A stretch of DNA of 64,000 nucleotides from Sphingobacterium endophyticum. GTDB taxonomy: Bacteria > Bacteroidota > Bacteroidia > Sphingobacteriales > Sphingobacteriaceae. Below the pieces are notes generated by a model that saw only the letters and a list, made by a program, of their open reading frames with translations, was not told the origin of the DNA and made no database searches. This document shows, piece after piece, positions 18,781 to 27,763 of the stretch (its first letter is position 1; every line of letters begins with the position of its first letter). Location of the stretch: positions 372,001-436,000 of the forward strand of contig NZ_ML771899.1 of the NCBI RefSeq assembly GCF_009733535.1, read 5' to 3'. The position numbers and the translations under genes were made by a program.

Positions 18781-19317
18781 TCAGATAGTATGAGGCAAAG
18801 GTAAGGAATTAAGAATAAAAAGATATTTATATAGAATTATTAAAACCTTTAGTATATCTTTTAATGTGTTTACAACACTTTCAATAGTTGAATCATCATT
18901 TGATGGATTAACCATTAATCGTACAAATGCACTATTTTCTCCCCCTTGTATATGTTTGTCTAAAATATTATTAAGTCTTATTTCTAAATCCTCGTTGCTA
19001 TTTGCAATTTTTCTCATTTCTCTCCCTAATACAATAGGGCCAATGCTTTCGAAAACTATACCTTTTGTTTCATCAAATAAATCGTTATGTTGTTCATATA
19101 TCATTTCGTCATTTAATGTAAAAAAATGGACAACTAGATTCGAGATATCAGTAGCATCTTTTTGACGCTGTTCTGGTCTGTCATCGTAAGCAATGAGCTT
19201 GAGTAAGGCTATTGCAGGTAATGTTGCTACTTTGAATGAATGCCCAGTCTCAAAATTTACATCTTCTATCCCATTATTATATACCTCTATTAATCCATCT
19301 ACACGAATACTGGTCAT
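18781..19317 (-). pseudogene. AbiEii-like nucleotidyltransferase toxin, lacking the catalytic N-terminal half
   Basis: The frame encodes 178 residues that match only the C-terminal part of AbiEii/AbiGii-type nucleotidyltransferases: FKVATLPAIALLKLIAYDDRPEQRQKDATDIS is the conserved ALKL...DR...KDxxDI helix. The GS...DxD nucleotidyltransferase core that should precede it is absent, and only 33 bases separate this frame from the antitoxin stop. In that gap a second ATG just after the antitoxin stop opens MRYGELKHI and then terminates out of frame, as if the original start survived and the middle was deleted. An intact toxin function is therefore unlikely; the fragment could still be expressed. 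Confidence 0.6.
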
Positions 19318-19350
19318 GCCTATATATGTTTAAGCTCTCCGTATCTCATA

Positions 19351-20355
19351 TTAGTAAAAATCAGTTTTTAAATAGTTGTCAAAAATCAATTCTGCAACCT
19401 CTTTATTTCTTGGATCTTGACTAAGGATTAAATCAGCATAAATTAATATAGGCGGAGCACAGTCTTTCTCTAAATTATTCGCTTCTTGCCAAAAATGTTG
19501 TATGATTTCAATATCACCTTTAGAGTCCGGAACAAGCATCATTTTTGTCATAAGCTCCATCTTCAATAATTTGGTGTAAAGTGTTTTTATTTCGGGTTCA
19601 ATATAATTTGACATTATGTTCGCACCAGCTTCTCCTCCCCATACATCACCAGGCGCAAGTTGCTGCTCTTTACAATACGTATTATTTTTTAAAAACCGGC
19701 ACCGCCCTACCTTTAGTTTTGGTCTTAAGGTCTCACTATAGCCTGTGATCCAGCGCTCTAGTAGCTCACGTTTACGAGTTATTATATATTTATTTTTATT
19801 TTTGGCGATTAGATAACCGGCTTCTTGTAAGTTATTTATAACTAAAGGAACGTTGCCTAATGCTACATTTGCTCGATGAGCAATTTCCCTATAAGACATA
19901 TTTAAAGCGTTTTTTTCAGTAAGTAACAAAAACACTATTTTCAGTCCAGTAGGAGTAAATGCTCTGTTAGGTTTTTCTTTTTCCACTGCTGGTATTCTGT
20001 TTCCCTCAATAAAAATATAATAGTTCTCATTGCGGAAGTAAAAATTTCCAGCTATATCTAAATACGCTATGTTTTCTTTTCTCAGCATTCCCTTAGTTTT
20101 AGGGAAAATGTTTTGCGCTAAGAGTAAAAACGTGTCATTTACGTAAGCTAGAGTTCTAATTCGTTCTAAATGTGTATGCCGGATTTCTTTCTTAACGTCC
20201 GTTTTAAATTTAATTCGATTTTCGCCTAAAGCAATTGTCAATATTCCATCTATCTCTGAATTATCAGTAGGTTCCCATTCTCCATGTAAACCCGCTACAT
20301 TTTCGAGATTGTTCAATGCTTTATTTACCGTCTTGATTTCCTGTTGAGTTATCAT
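19351..20355 (-). CDS. Type IV toxin-antitoxin AbiEi-family antitoxin / autorepressor
   Basis: A 334-residue protein with a winged-helix domain at about 131-195 (FTPTGLKIVFLLLTEKNA, SYREIAHRANVALGNVPLVINNLQEAGYLI) followed by the family-typical RELLERWITGYSETLRPKL. AbiEi proteins repress their own promoter through inverted repeats and neutralise the AbiEii nucleotidyltransferase in phage-defence TA pairs. The gene directly precedes the truncated toxin remnant. A perfect GTTCACG-TTA-CGTGAAC dyad lies 20 bases upstream of its start and fits an autoregulatory operator. Composition is AT-rich compared with the flanking housekeeping genes. Confidence 0.82.
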   Translation of the reverse strand: MITQQEIKTVNKALNNLENVAGLHGEWEPTDNSEIDGILTIALGENRIKFKTDVKKEIRHTHLERIRTLAYVNDTFLLLAQNIFPKTKGMLRKENIAYLDIAGNFYFRNENYYIFIEGNRIPAVEKEKPNRAFTPTGLKIVFLLLTEKNALNMSYREIAHRANVALGNVPLVINNLQEAGYLIAKNKNKYIITRKRELLERWITGYSETLRPKLKVGRCRFLKNNTYCKEQQLAPGDVWGGEAGANIMSNYIEPEIKTLYTKLLKMELMTKMMLVPDSKGDIEIIQHFWQEANNLEKDCAPPILIYADLILSQDPRNKEVAELIFDNYLKTDFY

Positions 20356-20374
20356 TCGTTCATTTTTCTACTAT

Positions 20375-20408
20375 GTTCACGTTACGTGAACAAACGAATT
20401 CAGTGAAC
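20375..20408. promoter_or_regulatory. Operator-like inverted repeats upstream of the AbiEi gene
   Basis: GTTCACG-TTA-CGTGAAC (20375-20391) is a perfect dyad with 7-base arms. A further half-site GTGAAC follows at 20403-20408 and a partial GTTCA at 20358-20362. Position and symmetry match the autoregulatory sites known for AbiE systems. Confidence 0.6.
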
Positions 20409-20782
20409 ATTATTTATTAATCAAAGAAATATTATATGTGTAATCAAACCTTGAATTAAATATATAGCAATGTAATTCGTGGATTGTAAAACAGATAATG
20501 GTTCTATTCTCCGGATATTGTCTGGATTTATAATCCGAATGTCAAAAAAGAAACTAAAAATCTATGTTTTCTATTTGTTACTTTTAAAACTCAAGCAATT
20601 GATTTTTAATGCAATTACACATACTGGGTACTCGCTCAGTTTTTTATTAGGCAAAGATAGTTAATTGTAAGGTGTCACATTCGAGAATATTGCTTTGTGC
20701 TTATTTCATTAATTTTTGAGGACTATTATTAGGCCGTTAGATATTAATTTCTTTATATTTAAGAATACTATCTCAATTTATA
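20409..20782. other. AT-rich intergenic stretch, no gene supported
   Basis: About 370 bases between the AbiEi operator and the S41 peptidase gene. A 61-codon frame (20479-20664) is present but has no ribosome-binding context, no family resemblance and AT-driven composition. A TATATTTA sequence at about 20753-20760, one base off the -7 consensus, could serve the S41 gene. Confidence 0.5.
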
Positions 20783-23017
20783 ATGCTATATCTAATTCGT
20801 TGTATTCAACTTATTATATTTTTGTTTTTAAGCATTTCTTGTGCACACGAATCTAAATTACCTGATACGGAGGATTATAATTTGAGTTTTGATAAACTTA
20901 ATGCTAATCAGCCACTTTATTGGCATACCCTAGGAAATAATCAATACTTAAATTATCTAGATTCGGAGGAGAAAAGACATGGAAAATATTCGGCAGTTTT
21001 GGAATCGATAGAAAATTCAGATCCTAAATTTAAAGCATGGATATTTATGTTACCAAGGCACTTAGAAGGAAAAGAAATAACTCTTTCTGGCTACATAAAA
21101 ACTAAAAATATTAATAATGGATTTGCAGGTCTAATGATACGTATTGATCCTGCAGTATCTTATACTTTTATGGAGGACCAAGGTATTAAAGGGACAACTG
21201 ATTGGAAAGAATATAAGGTTAGTTTACCGCTACAGCCGGATAGAACAAAAAGTATTGCTATAGGTGGTGTTTTAATTGGAAGTGGTAAAGTATGGTTTGA
21301 TGATTTTAAAGTCTTTGTGGATGGAAAAGATATTACTCTTTTAGTAGAAAAAGTTTATCCTGCTTCGACCGATAGGGAGTTTGACAAGGGTAGTAAAATC
21401 AAAACTTTCGATTTAAGCAGTAATAAAACTGAAGATCTCCTATTATTAACGAAAATTTGGGGATTTTTAAAATACCATCACCCAAAAATAGCCAAAGGTG
21501 AACTAAATTGGGATTATGAGTTATTTAGGTTTTTGCCTAAATACTTGTCTGTAAATACATCTGAAGAAAGAGATATCGGACTTGTAAAGTGGATAGAAAA
21601 TTTAGGACAATTAGACACACTTGTCCAACCAAAGCAAGTTGATCCTAAAATATTCTTAAAAAATAATTTGAATTGGATTAAAAATGGTGAATTTTCTTTG
21701 GATTTAAAAGAGAAGCTTATAAATGTATATGAGAATAGATGGAATGAAACTAATAACCATTATTACATTGGAATTGGACAAGAAGCAGATAAACCTATTT
21801 TAAAAAATGAGGCTGCTTATGAAAACATGCCCTACCCAGATGACGGGTTTCGTTTATTATCATTAATGCGCTATTGGAATATTATCCAATACTTTTATCC
21901 TTATAGAAATTTATTAGAAAAAGACTGGGATAAAGTTTTTGAGGAATATTTACCCCAACTTATTCATTCCAAAAATGAGCTAGAATACGAAATAGCGACT
22001 TTAAAATTAATTGGTGAAATCGGAGATTCTCATGCTAATATATGGTCAGGAGCGGACAAAATAGACCACTTAAAGGGGCATTTTTATTCTCCTTCAAAAG
22101 TTGAATTTGTAGAGGACAAATTGGTTGTTACAGATCACTTTGTAGTTACTCCAAAAATATATATCCCTTTTGAATTAGGAGATGTTATTACACATATTAA
22201 TTATAAAACAGTTGAATATCTTATAGATAGTTTAAAAGTGTTTTATCCTGGATCTAACGAGCGAACGATAAAAAGAGATTTAGCAAATGAAATTTTAAGA
22301 TCAGCAAATAATAAGCTGAAAATTAAATTCTTGCGTGATGGACTTTCTATTACAAAAGAGATTACATTATATCCAAGAAATGAGTTAAATATGAATGACT
22401 TTTATAACAAAAAAAAGAAAGAGAATTTTTTTAAAGTTTTTGAGTCAGATATAGGATATATTAACACAAGTTCTTTTTTACCAAAGAATATTTCTGAATT
22501 AAGGGAAAAATTGAGATCAACTAATGCAGTAATAATTGATTTAAGGCATGCAACAGCAGAAGCCGATATTTATCAGCAATTAGGATCATTGTTTGTTGAT
22601 AGTTCGGTTCCATTTGTTAGTACAGCTGTTATGAATATGAATAAGCCAGGTGAATTTATTTTACGTTCACCAAATAAAATCCAACCATTTGGGGACACGT
22701 ATAAAGGGAAAGTAATTGTACTTGTAAATGAAAATACACAAAGTTCCCAAGAATATACAGCAATGGCATTGAAAGCAGGTTTAAACACTAAAATATTGGG
22801 TAATGCTACCGCTGGAGCAGACGGAAATATGACTAGTTTTCTCTTACCAGGAGGAATATCCACTTCTATTTCTGGAATTGGGATTTTATATCCAGATGGA
22901 AGACAAACACAAAAGATTGGGATTATTCCAGATATTTTTGTAGAACCGACGATTAATGGAATAAGGAATAGAAAAGATGATGAATTAAATAAGGCTATTG
23001 AAGTAATCAAAAATTAA
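20783..23017 (+). CDS. S41 family peptidase lipoprotein
   Basis: A 744-residue exported serine peptidase of the tail-specific protease/tricorn-like family. The N-terminus is a lipoprotein-type signal (FLFLSISC, Cys at 20). Residues 30-185 form a jelly-roll, carbohydrate-binding-like domain (LSGYIKTKNINNGFAGLMIRI ... GKVWFDDFKVFVDG). Then come a helical part, the conserved GDSHANIW with H417, a PDZ-like region (about 445-530) and the S41 core with the nucleophile in TQSSQEYTA (S654 or S655) and a GNATAGADGN loop. Base composition is clearly AT-rich. It probably trims proteins or peptides in the periplasm; the target is unknown. Confidence 0.83.
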   Translation: MLYLIRCIQLIIFLFLSISCAHESKLPDTEDYNLSFDKLNANQPLYWHTLGNNQYLNYLDSEEKRHGKYSAVLESIENSDPKFKAWIFMLPRHLEGKEITLSGYIKTKNINNGFAGLMIRIDPAVSYTFMEDQGIKGTTDWKEYKVSLPLQPDRTKSIAIGGVLIGSGKVWFDDFKVFVDGKDITLLVEKVYPASTDREFDKGSKIKTFDLSSNKTEDLLLLTKIWGFLKYHHPKIAKGELNWDYELFRFLPKYLSVNTSEERDIGLVKWIENLGQLDTLVQPKQVDPKIFLKNNLNWIKNGEFSLDLKEKLINVYENRWNETNNHYYIGIGQEADKPILKNEAAYENMPYPDDGFRLLSLMRYWNIIQYFYPYRNLLEKDWDKVFEEYLPQLIHSKNELEYEIATLKLIGEIGDSHANIWSGADKIDHLKGHFYSPSKVEFVEDKLVVTDHFVVTPKIYIPFELGDVITHINYKTVEYLIDSLKVFYPGSNERTIKRDLANEILRSANNKLKIKFLRDGLSITKEITLYPRNELNMNDFYNKKKKENFFKVFESDIGYINTSSFLPKNISELREKLRSTNAVIIDLRHATAEADIYQQLGSLFVDSSVPFVSTAVMNMNKPGEFILRSPNKIQPFGDTYKGKVIVLVNENTQSSQEYTAMALKAGLNTKILGNATAGADGNMTSFLLPGGISTSISGIGILYPDGRQTQKIGIIPDIFVEPTINGIRNRKDDELNKAIEVIKN

Positions 23018-23078
23018 AGTTGATATTAAAAATAAGAACAGGACCTATTTATTCATAATATGAATTAATAATGAGTCT

Positions 23079-23462
23079 TCATTTCTCTTTCTCCATAATC
23101 TGCTTAACATACCCAATGAAATTTTTATATCCATTATTTTCTGGATGTTCTAGATCAAGAAAATCGTCAAGTCCAGAATCGTAAATTTGTAGATTATGTT
23201 TTCTTGCAAGCTGAATCAATTCGAATAATCCTTTCTCACCATATAAATTAACCATTGTATGAGTACATTTTTGGTTATCGGGATAATAATTTATTGAATA
23301 TCCATCGCCAATTATTTCCCAAAAATCTACAGATTTTTCAATTTCTCTAAAGTGCATTTCAATAGCGCTATTGAAATCAAACAATTGTAAATAGTTTTCA
23401 ATTTGAGGGTCCTGAAGATCAACTTTCCTATCTGCTTTAAACAATACAATATCCCAACTCAT
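23079..23462 (-). CDS. Conserved hypothetical protein (cytoplasmic)
   Basis: 127 residues with no signal peptide or membrane segment; I do not recognise a named family. It begins MSWDIVLFKADRKV and has aromatic-rich segments (GDGYSINYYPD, FWEIIGDG) and many acidic residues, a look shared by small immunity-type proteins of Bacteroidota, but that is only a resemblance. It lies 9 bases downstream of a lipoprotein gene in the same direction and is probably co-transcribed with it. Confidence 0.7.
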   Translation of the reverse strand: MSWDIVLFKADRKVDLQDPQIENYLQLFDFNSAIEMHFREIEKSVDFWEIIGDGYSINYYPDNQKCTHTMVNLYGEKGLFELIQLARKHNLQIYDSGLDDFLDLEHPENNGYKNFIGYVKQIMEKEK

Positions 23463-23471
23463 AACAATTCT

Positions 23472-24017
23472 TTATGCTAATCCATTAACGGACAAATTTT
23501 GTAAAATTTGTTTAGTTAAATTTATTTCTATTTCCCAATGATAGCTGCAGCCATCATGCACTATAAGTCTTCCTTCTTTCCAGCTTGTATCCTCATTAGG
23601 GGATGGATATCCTTTCATCTTATCAGAAATCGTATATTTAGCCCAACTGAAATTCACATATAAAACTTTATTGCCTTCTGGGTCTATAAACCCAAAATAT
23701 TGTCTTCTGTAATTTTTTAGGTTTTTATGTATAATTGGACAGCCATCCCCTTGATTATTCATAGGAACGTTTGCTTCTTTTATATTTTTTTTGAGAATTT
23801 CTTCAGCTTCATTAATTTCTTGAAGAGTTGGAGTAAATCTAATTACACCTAGATTGCATAGAGAACATTCGGCATCTTTTGAGAAAATGACACTTTCAAT
23901 TTTTCCTTTTTTTGTAATCGTTGCGGTTGGCCCAATTTTATGATCTTCCTGGAAAGTTGTTTTGCATGATGAAATAATTAAAATAAACATCATCAGTAAA
24001 GTGAATAAATGCCTCAT
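23472..24017 (-). CDS. Hypothetical lipoprotein
   Basis: A 181-residue protein with a lipoprotein signal (MFILIISSC, Cys at 18). The mature part has two Cys in AECSLCNLGV, which could be a disulfide or metal pair, and the segment FGFIDPEGNKVLYVNFSWAKY. No known family is evident. Upstream gene of a two-gene unit with the 127-residue hypothetical protein; divergent from lspA. Confidence 0.7.
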   Translation of the reverse strand: MRHLFTLLMMFILIISSCKTTFQEDHKIGPTATITKKGKIESVIFSKDAECSLCNLGVIRFTPTLQEINEAEEILKKNIKEANVPMNNQGDGCPIIHKNLKNYRRQYFGFIDPEGNKVLYVNFSWAKYTISDKMKGYPSPNEDTSWKEGRLIVHDGCSYHWEIEINLTKQILQNLSVNGLA

Positions 24018-24148
24018 AATCTAATTGGTTCGATGACTTTGGGTCTTACGATTTCAAAGTTATACTTCTCCTCATTTATAATAAAATCTATTTATTATAT
24101 TTATTTATTGATAAGGCCAAAATTATTAAGGCAATAAACTGTATTGTA

Positions 24149-24652
24149 ATGAATAGATGGATTAAAGTATTGCTTGGGGTAAGTGTGATATCAATGAATA
24201 TTAGCTGTGATCAGATTACGAAATCCATTGTGAGATCCCAGGTTAATCCTGGGGAAATGATTCCGGTGATCAAGAATTATTTGACGCTCACGAATATTGA
24301 AAACACCGGTGCATTTTTAAGTCTTGGTGAATCTTGGCTAGCACCAGTAAAAATGTTTTTCCTCATGCTTCTGCCTGTTGTCTTTATCTTATTCGGATTA
24401 TATTATATGGTAAGATTTTCCAATAGAAGCATCGTTCTAATCATTTCAATAGCTTTTGTTATTGGTGGTGGGATAGGTAATATGATCGACCGCTTTAAGT
24501 TTAAATCGGTAACTGACTTTCTTCATCTTGATTTTGGAATTGTTCAAACTGGCATTTTCAATATGGCGGATGTTTCCATTGTAATTGGAATCATATCTTT
24601 ATTCTACTGCCATTCTCAAAACTATTTTCATACCGAAGAAAGCTCCTCCTAA
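24149..24652 (+). CDS. lspA: Lipoprotein signal peptidase (signal peptidase II)
   Basis: Inner-membrane aspartic peptidase that cleaves prolipoprotein signal peptides after lipid attachment. It has 167 residues and four hydrophobic segments. Conserved motifs are D21 in CDQITK, NTGAFLSLG (52-60), the catalytic D114 in GGGIGNMIDR and D141 in FNMADVSI, and VTDFLHLDF between them. It stands alone between an AT-rich accessory patch and a beta-barrel gene, and differs in context from a typical ileS-lspA arrangement, so it may be an extra copy. Confidence 0.93.
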   Translation: MNRWIKVLLGVSVISMNISCDQITKSIVRSQVNPGEMIPVIKNYLTLTNIENTGAFLSLGESWLAPVKMFFLMLLPVVFILFGLYYMVRFSNRSIVLIISIAFVIGGGIGNMIDRFKFKSVTDFLHLDFGIVQTGIFNMADVSIVIGIISLFYCHSQNYFHTEESSS

Positions 24653-24874
24653 TTATTATTTAACCATTCCATGAGATTGAATAATTAATCAGTTCTTCTC
24701 TTTAAGGACTGTTCTCTACGAAGTGATGTCCAATGTGTTAAACTAAAGCTAAATTTTGGGCCGAATTTTGAAGATTAAATATTGTAACATATTAATGTAC
24801 AATTATTTGAAATAAATAGGATGGAACGGTTTTTGAAGGTAGGTTTTGAAATCGATCATCTAAAACTAATAAAA

Positions 24875-25357
24875 ATGAAAAGATTATTTATTGCAGCAGC
24901 CGTCTTATTGATGGGATTGGGAGCTCAGGCTCAAAGTGGACAATTTAAAATTGGGGTTAATGTAGGTCTTCCTGTTGGAGATGCTGCTGACATTTCTTCA
25001 TTTACAGCTGGCGCTGATGCGGCTTATTTGTGGAATGTCGCTCCTAGCTTTCAAGTAGGTCCAACAGTGGGTTTCCAAAATTACTTTATTAAAAGTGAGT
25101 TTAAGGACGCAGGTGGTGAAAACTTTAACTACATTCCTTTAGCAGCATCTGCTCAATACTCAATCGTTCCTGAATTCTTTATTGGTGCTGATTTAGGATA
25201 CGGTGTTGTGACTAGTACTGGTGGTGGAGGAGGTTTCTACTACATGCCTAAAATTGGTTATCAACAGTCTTCTTGGGAAGCTTATGCAGGTTATCGAGGC
25301 CTTTCTGATGAAGGTAGCGTATCTGCTATTAACCTTGGTGTTAATTTTAAATTCTAA
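24875..25357 (+). CDS. Outer-membrane beta-barrel protein (small porin-like)
   Basis: 160 residues with a clear signal peptide (MKRLFIAAAVLLMGLGAQAQ). The mature part alternates polar and hydrophobic residues with Gly-rich turns (VNVGLPVGDAADISSF, GPTVGFQNYF, GADLGYGVVTSTGGGGGFYYMPKIGYQ) and ends in NLGVNFKF, with the terminal Phe used for barrel assembly. It is an eight-stranded-type barrel of unknown function. An upstream ATG at 24821 would add 18 residues before the signal and is less likely. A strong terminator follows. Confidence 0.82.
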   Translation: MKRLFIAAAVLLMGLGAQAQSGQFKIGVNVGLPVGDAADISSFTAGADAAYLWNVAPSFQVGPTVGFQNYFIKSEFKDAGGENFNYIPLAASAQYSIVPEFFIGADLGYGVVTSTGGGGGFYYMPKIGYQQSSWEAYAGYRGLSDEGSVSAINLGVNFKF

Positions 25358-25396
25358 TAAAAAATTAAGTCATCGCATGGTGACTTACTTCTTTTT

Positions 25397-25430
25397 GAAA
25401 TCCAATTGTCTCAATTGGATTTCTTTTTTT
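25397..25430 (+). terminator. Rho-independent terminator after the beta-barrel gene
   Basis: Perfect 12-base arms GAAATCCAATTG and CAATTGGATTTC with a 3-base loop, followed by TTTTTTT. Confidence 0.88.
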
Positions 25431-25549
25431 ATAATGAATCTAAAGATCCTTTATAAAAATCTAGTTATATTATTGTTAACATATTGGTATTCATAAAAAT
25501 ATTAATATTTTTAGTCTAAATTTTATCCAAACTTATTAACACTAAGAAT

Positions 25550-25969
25550 ATGACCAATATTAAAGAAAGAGTACATCTAATCGCTGAATACAAAGGAATC
25601 CATAAAGTTGAGTTTTTTAAAGGTTTAGGGTTGTCCTATGCAAACTTTAAAGGAGTCCAAAAGAACTCCGCACTTGGTTCGGACGCAATAGCTACTATTT
25701 TATCTACGTATAAAGATGTGTCCCCTGAATGGTTGATTTCTGGAGTAGGTGAGTTGTTGAGAGCTGATAATCATCACAGCGAAGAGGTTGCAATTACTTT
25801 GCCCTCTAAAATAGATAGGCCCGTAGATAATGGATCTCTTGCTGCTGCATTGGAAAAGGTAATTAATGCACAACAAGCAACCATTCAATCTCAAGAAATT
25901 ACAATTGCCGCACTTTCTGCAAGAATTGATCAGCTGGAAAAGAAAAAGAAAACTAAAAAGAAGCGCTAA
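25550..25969 (+). CDS. Phage-repressor-like HTH protein with C-terminal coiled coil
   Basis: 139 residues. The first 65 form an XRE/phage-repressor-like helix-turn-helix (IKERVHLIAEYKGIHKVEFFKGLGLSYANFKGVQKNSALGSDAIATILSTYKDVSPEWLISGVGELL), a type common as single-gene regulators in Bacteroidota. Residues 95-130 are a coiled coil (ATIQSQEITIAALSARIDQLEKK) that probably mediates oligomerisation, ending in a Lys-rich tail. It likely binds DNA in the cytoplasm; targets are not evident. It stands alone behind a terminator. Confidence 0.75.
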   Translation: MTNIKERVHLIAEYKGIHKVEFFKGLGLSYANFKGVQKNSALGSDAIATILSTYKDVSPEWLISGVGELLRADNHHSEEVAITLPSKIDRPVDNGSLAAALEKVINAQQATIQSQEITIAALSARIDQLEKKKKTKKKR

Positions 25970-26007
25970 TATCGGTTCTTTGCGTTATACTATAAATGGA
26001 TGATTCG

Positions 26008-27078
26008 ATGAGGATTCATTTAATATATCTTTGCTGTTTACTAACTTATAACGCTTTCTCCCAAGAAAAGGATTGGCTTTTTGCATTTTATAATGCTGAT
26101 AGTACATTGGTGGGCTATAAAAACCAAAAGAATGAGGTGGTAATTCCAGCAAATCTGAATGCGTTTTTTGGACTTCCTGATAAATTTCAAAATATTATTT
26201 CCGTTATAGAGAATACGGATGGTCAGGGTATAAAGCAATATTTTTTAACCAAAAATGGTCTAAAAGTGGGTTTTGATAGCCTGCATTATTTTGATAATAC
26301 CCCGGATTGTGAAAATGAGGGATTTATTAGGTTCCATAACCGTAAAACAGATAAAGTCGGCGTTTTAAATGCTGATGGAGTAATTCAAATTCCTGCTGAA
26401 TATAGCGCTATGGATATCGTGAAAAACGGCTTAATCACTGTTCTGAAAGGTGCTCAAAGAAAAAGCGATGGTGAACATAGTTATTGGGTGGGTGGAAAAA
26501 GTTCGCTTATCGATACAAACAACAATGTAATCATTGAGGATTTTCCAATTACAACTGATCTTGATTTCTATAATATTCTTATCGATGAATCTATTCAAGA
26601 TCAATCTTATTGGGAAAAATTTAAAGGGGTTGATGGCAAAATTTATTCCTTTATCAATTTTGAAAAAGAATTTAAACAACATCTAGAAGATCAGTTTTCA
26701 TTAGAAGTTAGAGATGAGTTGTTAACTGAGATGTGTTTCGATACGGTAACATATTGGAATGAAGATACAGGCTGGTTGAAACAAAATAGCCTGGACTTTG
26801 TCGCAGATCATTTGGATAAAATAAAACCTATTTTAATGTCGGTTATGGATGGTTCGGCTGATTTCTTTATCAGTACATCATATCTGAATCCTTTTCTATT
26901 TGAAGGTCCAGCATTTCTAAAATTTTATAATCATTGTGCGGATCCCATGTATTGGAAATATCCAGTCATGGATTTAGTTGTAAATCATGATGTCAGTGGA
27001 AATAGAAGTCAAAGCCATTTTGAATTTCTTAGAACAGAAGATGGGTATAAACTCATCTTATTCAGTCTTAGAATATAA
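26008..27078 (+). CDS. WG-repeat-containing exported protein
   Basis: About 356 residues with an N-terminal signal (MRIHLIYLCCLLTYNAFSQ). The middle carries WG-type repeats such as KVGVLNADGVIQIPAEYSAMDIVKNGLITVLKG, with related repeats around it. The C-terminal 150 residues are not recognised. WG repeats are common in Bacteroidota surface and periplasmic proteins, with no agreed function. An earlier ATG at 25996 would add four residues; the second ATG puts the signal peptide at the start and is preferred. Confidence 0.78.
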   Translation: MRIHLIYLCCLLTYNAFSQEKDWLFAFYNADSTLVGYKNQKNEVVIPANLNAFFGLPDKFQNIISVIENTDGQGIKQYFLTKNGLKVGFDSLHYFDNTPDCENEGFIRFHNRKTDKVGVLNADGVIQIPAEYSAMDIVKNGLITVLKGAQRKSDGEHSYWVGGKSSLIDTNNNVIIEDFPITTDLDFYNILIDESIQDQSYWEKFKGVDGKIYSFINFEKEFKQHLEDQFSLEVRDELLTEMCFDTVTYWNEDTGWLKQNSLDFVADHLDKIKPILMSVMDGSADFFISTSYLNPFLFEGPAFLKFYNHCADPMYWKYPVMDLVVNHDVSGNRSQSHFEFLRTEDGYKLILFSLRI

Positions 27079-27114
27079 TTATTAGTACCTTATAAGATAT
27101 CATTTAATAGAATC

Positions 27115-27672
27115 ATGTTAATTAGAAAGGGAACTGTGGAAGATGCAGAGCCAATTGCAAATTATTTGCTATTGGCAATGGAAGAAATTGCATATCGTTT
27201 TATTGGACAGCGTGACCATGAACTCGCTTTAAATTTTTTACTAGAATTAGTAAAAAGTCCAGGTAATCAATACTCCTTCGACAACAATTGGGTTATGGAA
27301 GATGAAGGGCTTGTTGTTGCTACAGCCTTAGTCTACGATGGAGGAAAGTTAGCTGAACTTAGAGCGCCTGTTGCAAGATTTGTGCGGGTAAATTATGGAA
27401 AAGATTTTAATCCCGAGGACGAAACTCAAGCCGGCGAATACTATATCGATTGTATAGGAGTAAATCCCAATCAGCAAGGGAGAGGCCTTGGTTCCAAAAT
27501 TATTCAATATTTGATCGAAGAATATGTGGTCCGTAGGAATTCCGTATTGGGTCTTTTGGTCGATGATGATAATCCTAAAGCAAAAAAGCTCTATGAAAGA
27601 TTGGGTTTTGAAGTTGTGGGCGAAAAATGGTTAATGGGAAAACATCTAGAACATATGCAACTCAAAAAATAA
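27115..27672 (+). CDS. GNAT family N-acetyltransferase
   Basis: 185 residues with the acetyl-CoA-binding motif QQGRGLGS (about 120-127) preceded by the beta strand YYIDCIGVNP, and the C-terminal AKKLYERLGFEVVGEKW that closes the GNAT fold. It transfers an acetyl group to an amine; the acceptor cannot be told from sequence. Cytoplasmic. It is followed by a clear terminator and lies 36 bases after the WG-repeat gene, so the two could share a transcript. Confidence 0.88.
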   Translation: MLIRKGTVEDAEPIANYLLLAMEEIAYRFIGQRDHELALNFLLELVKSPGNQYSFDNNWVMEDEGLVVATALVYDGGKLAELRAPVARFVRVNYGKDFNPEDETQAGEYYIDCIGVNPNQQGRGLGSKIIQYLIEEYVVRRNSVLGLLVDDDNPKAKKLYERLGFEVVGEKWLMGKHLEHMQLKK

Positions 27673-27692
27673 AATAGTAAGATTTTCATTTT

Positions 27693-27716
27693 AGCCCTTA
27701 AATGGGCTTTTTTTTG
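27693..27716 (+). terminator. Rho-independent terminator after the GNAT gene
   Basis: AGCCC, a 6-base loop, GGGCT, then eight T residues. Confidence 0.8.
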
Positions 27717-27763
27717 CTTAATAATATATGTCAAAACATTAGCTAAAACCTTTTTATGACAAA

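Noticed and set aside
20479-20664. A 61-codon frame between AbiEi and the S41 gene
   Set aside because: No ribosome-binding context, no family resemblance, and AT-driven composition.
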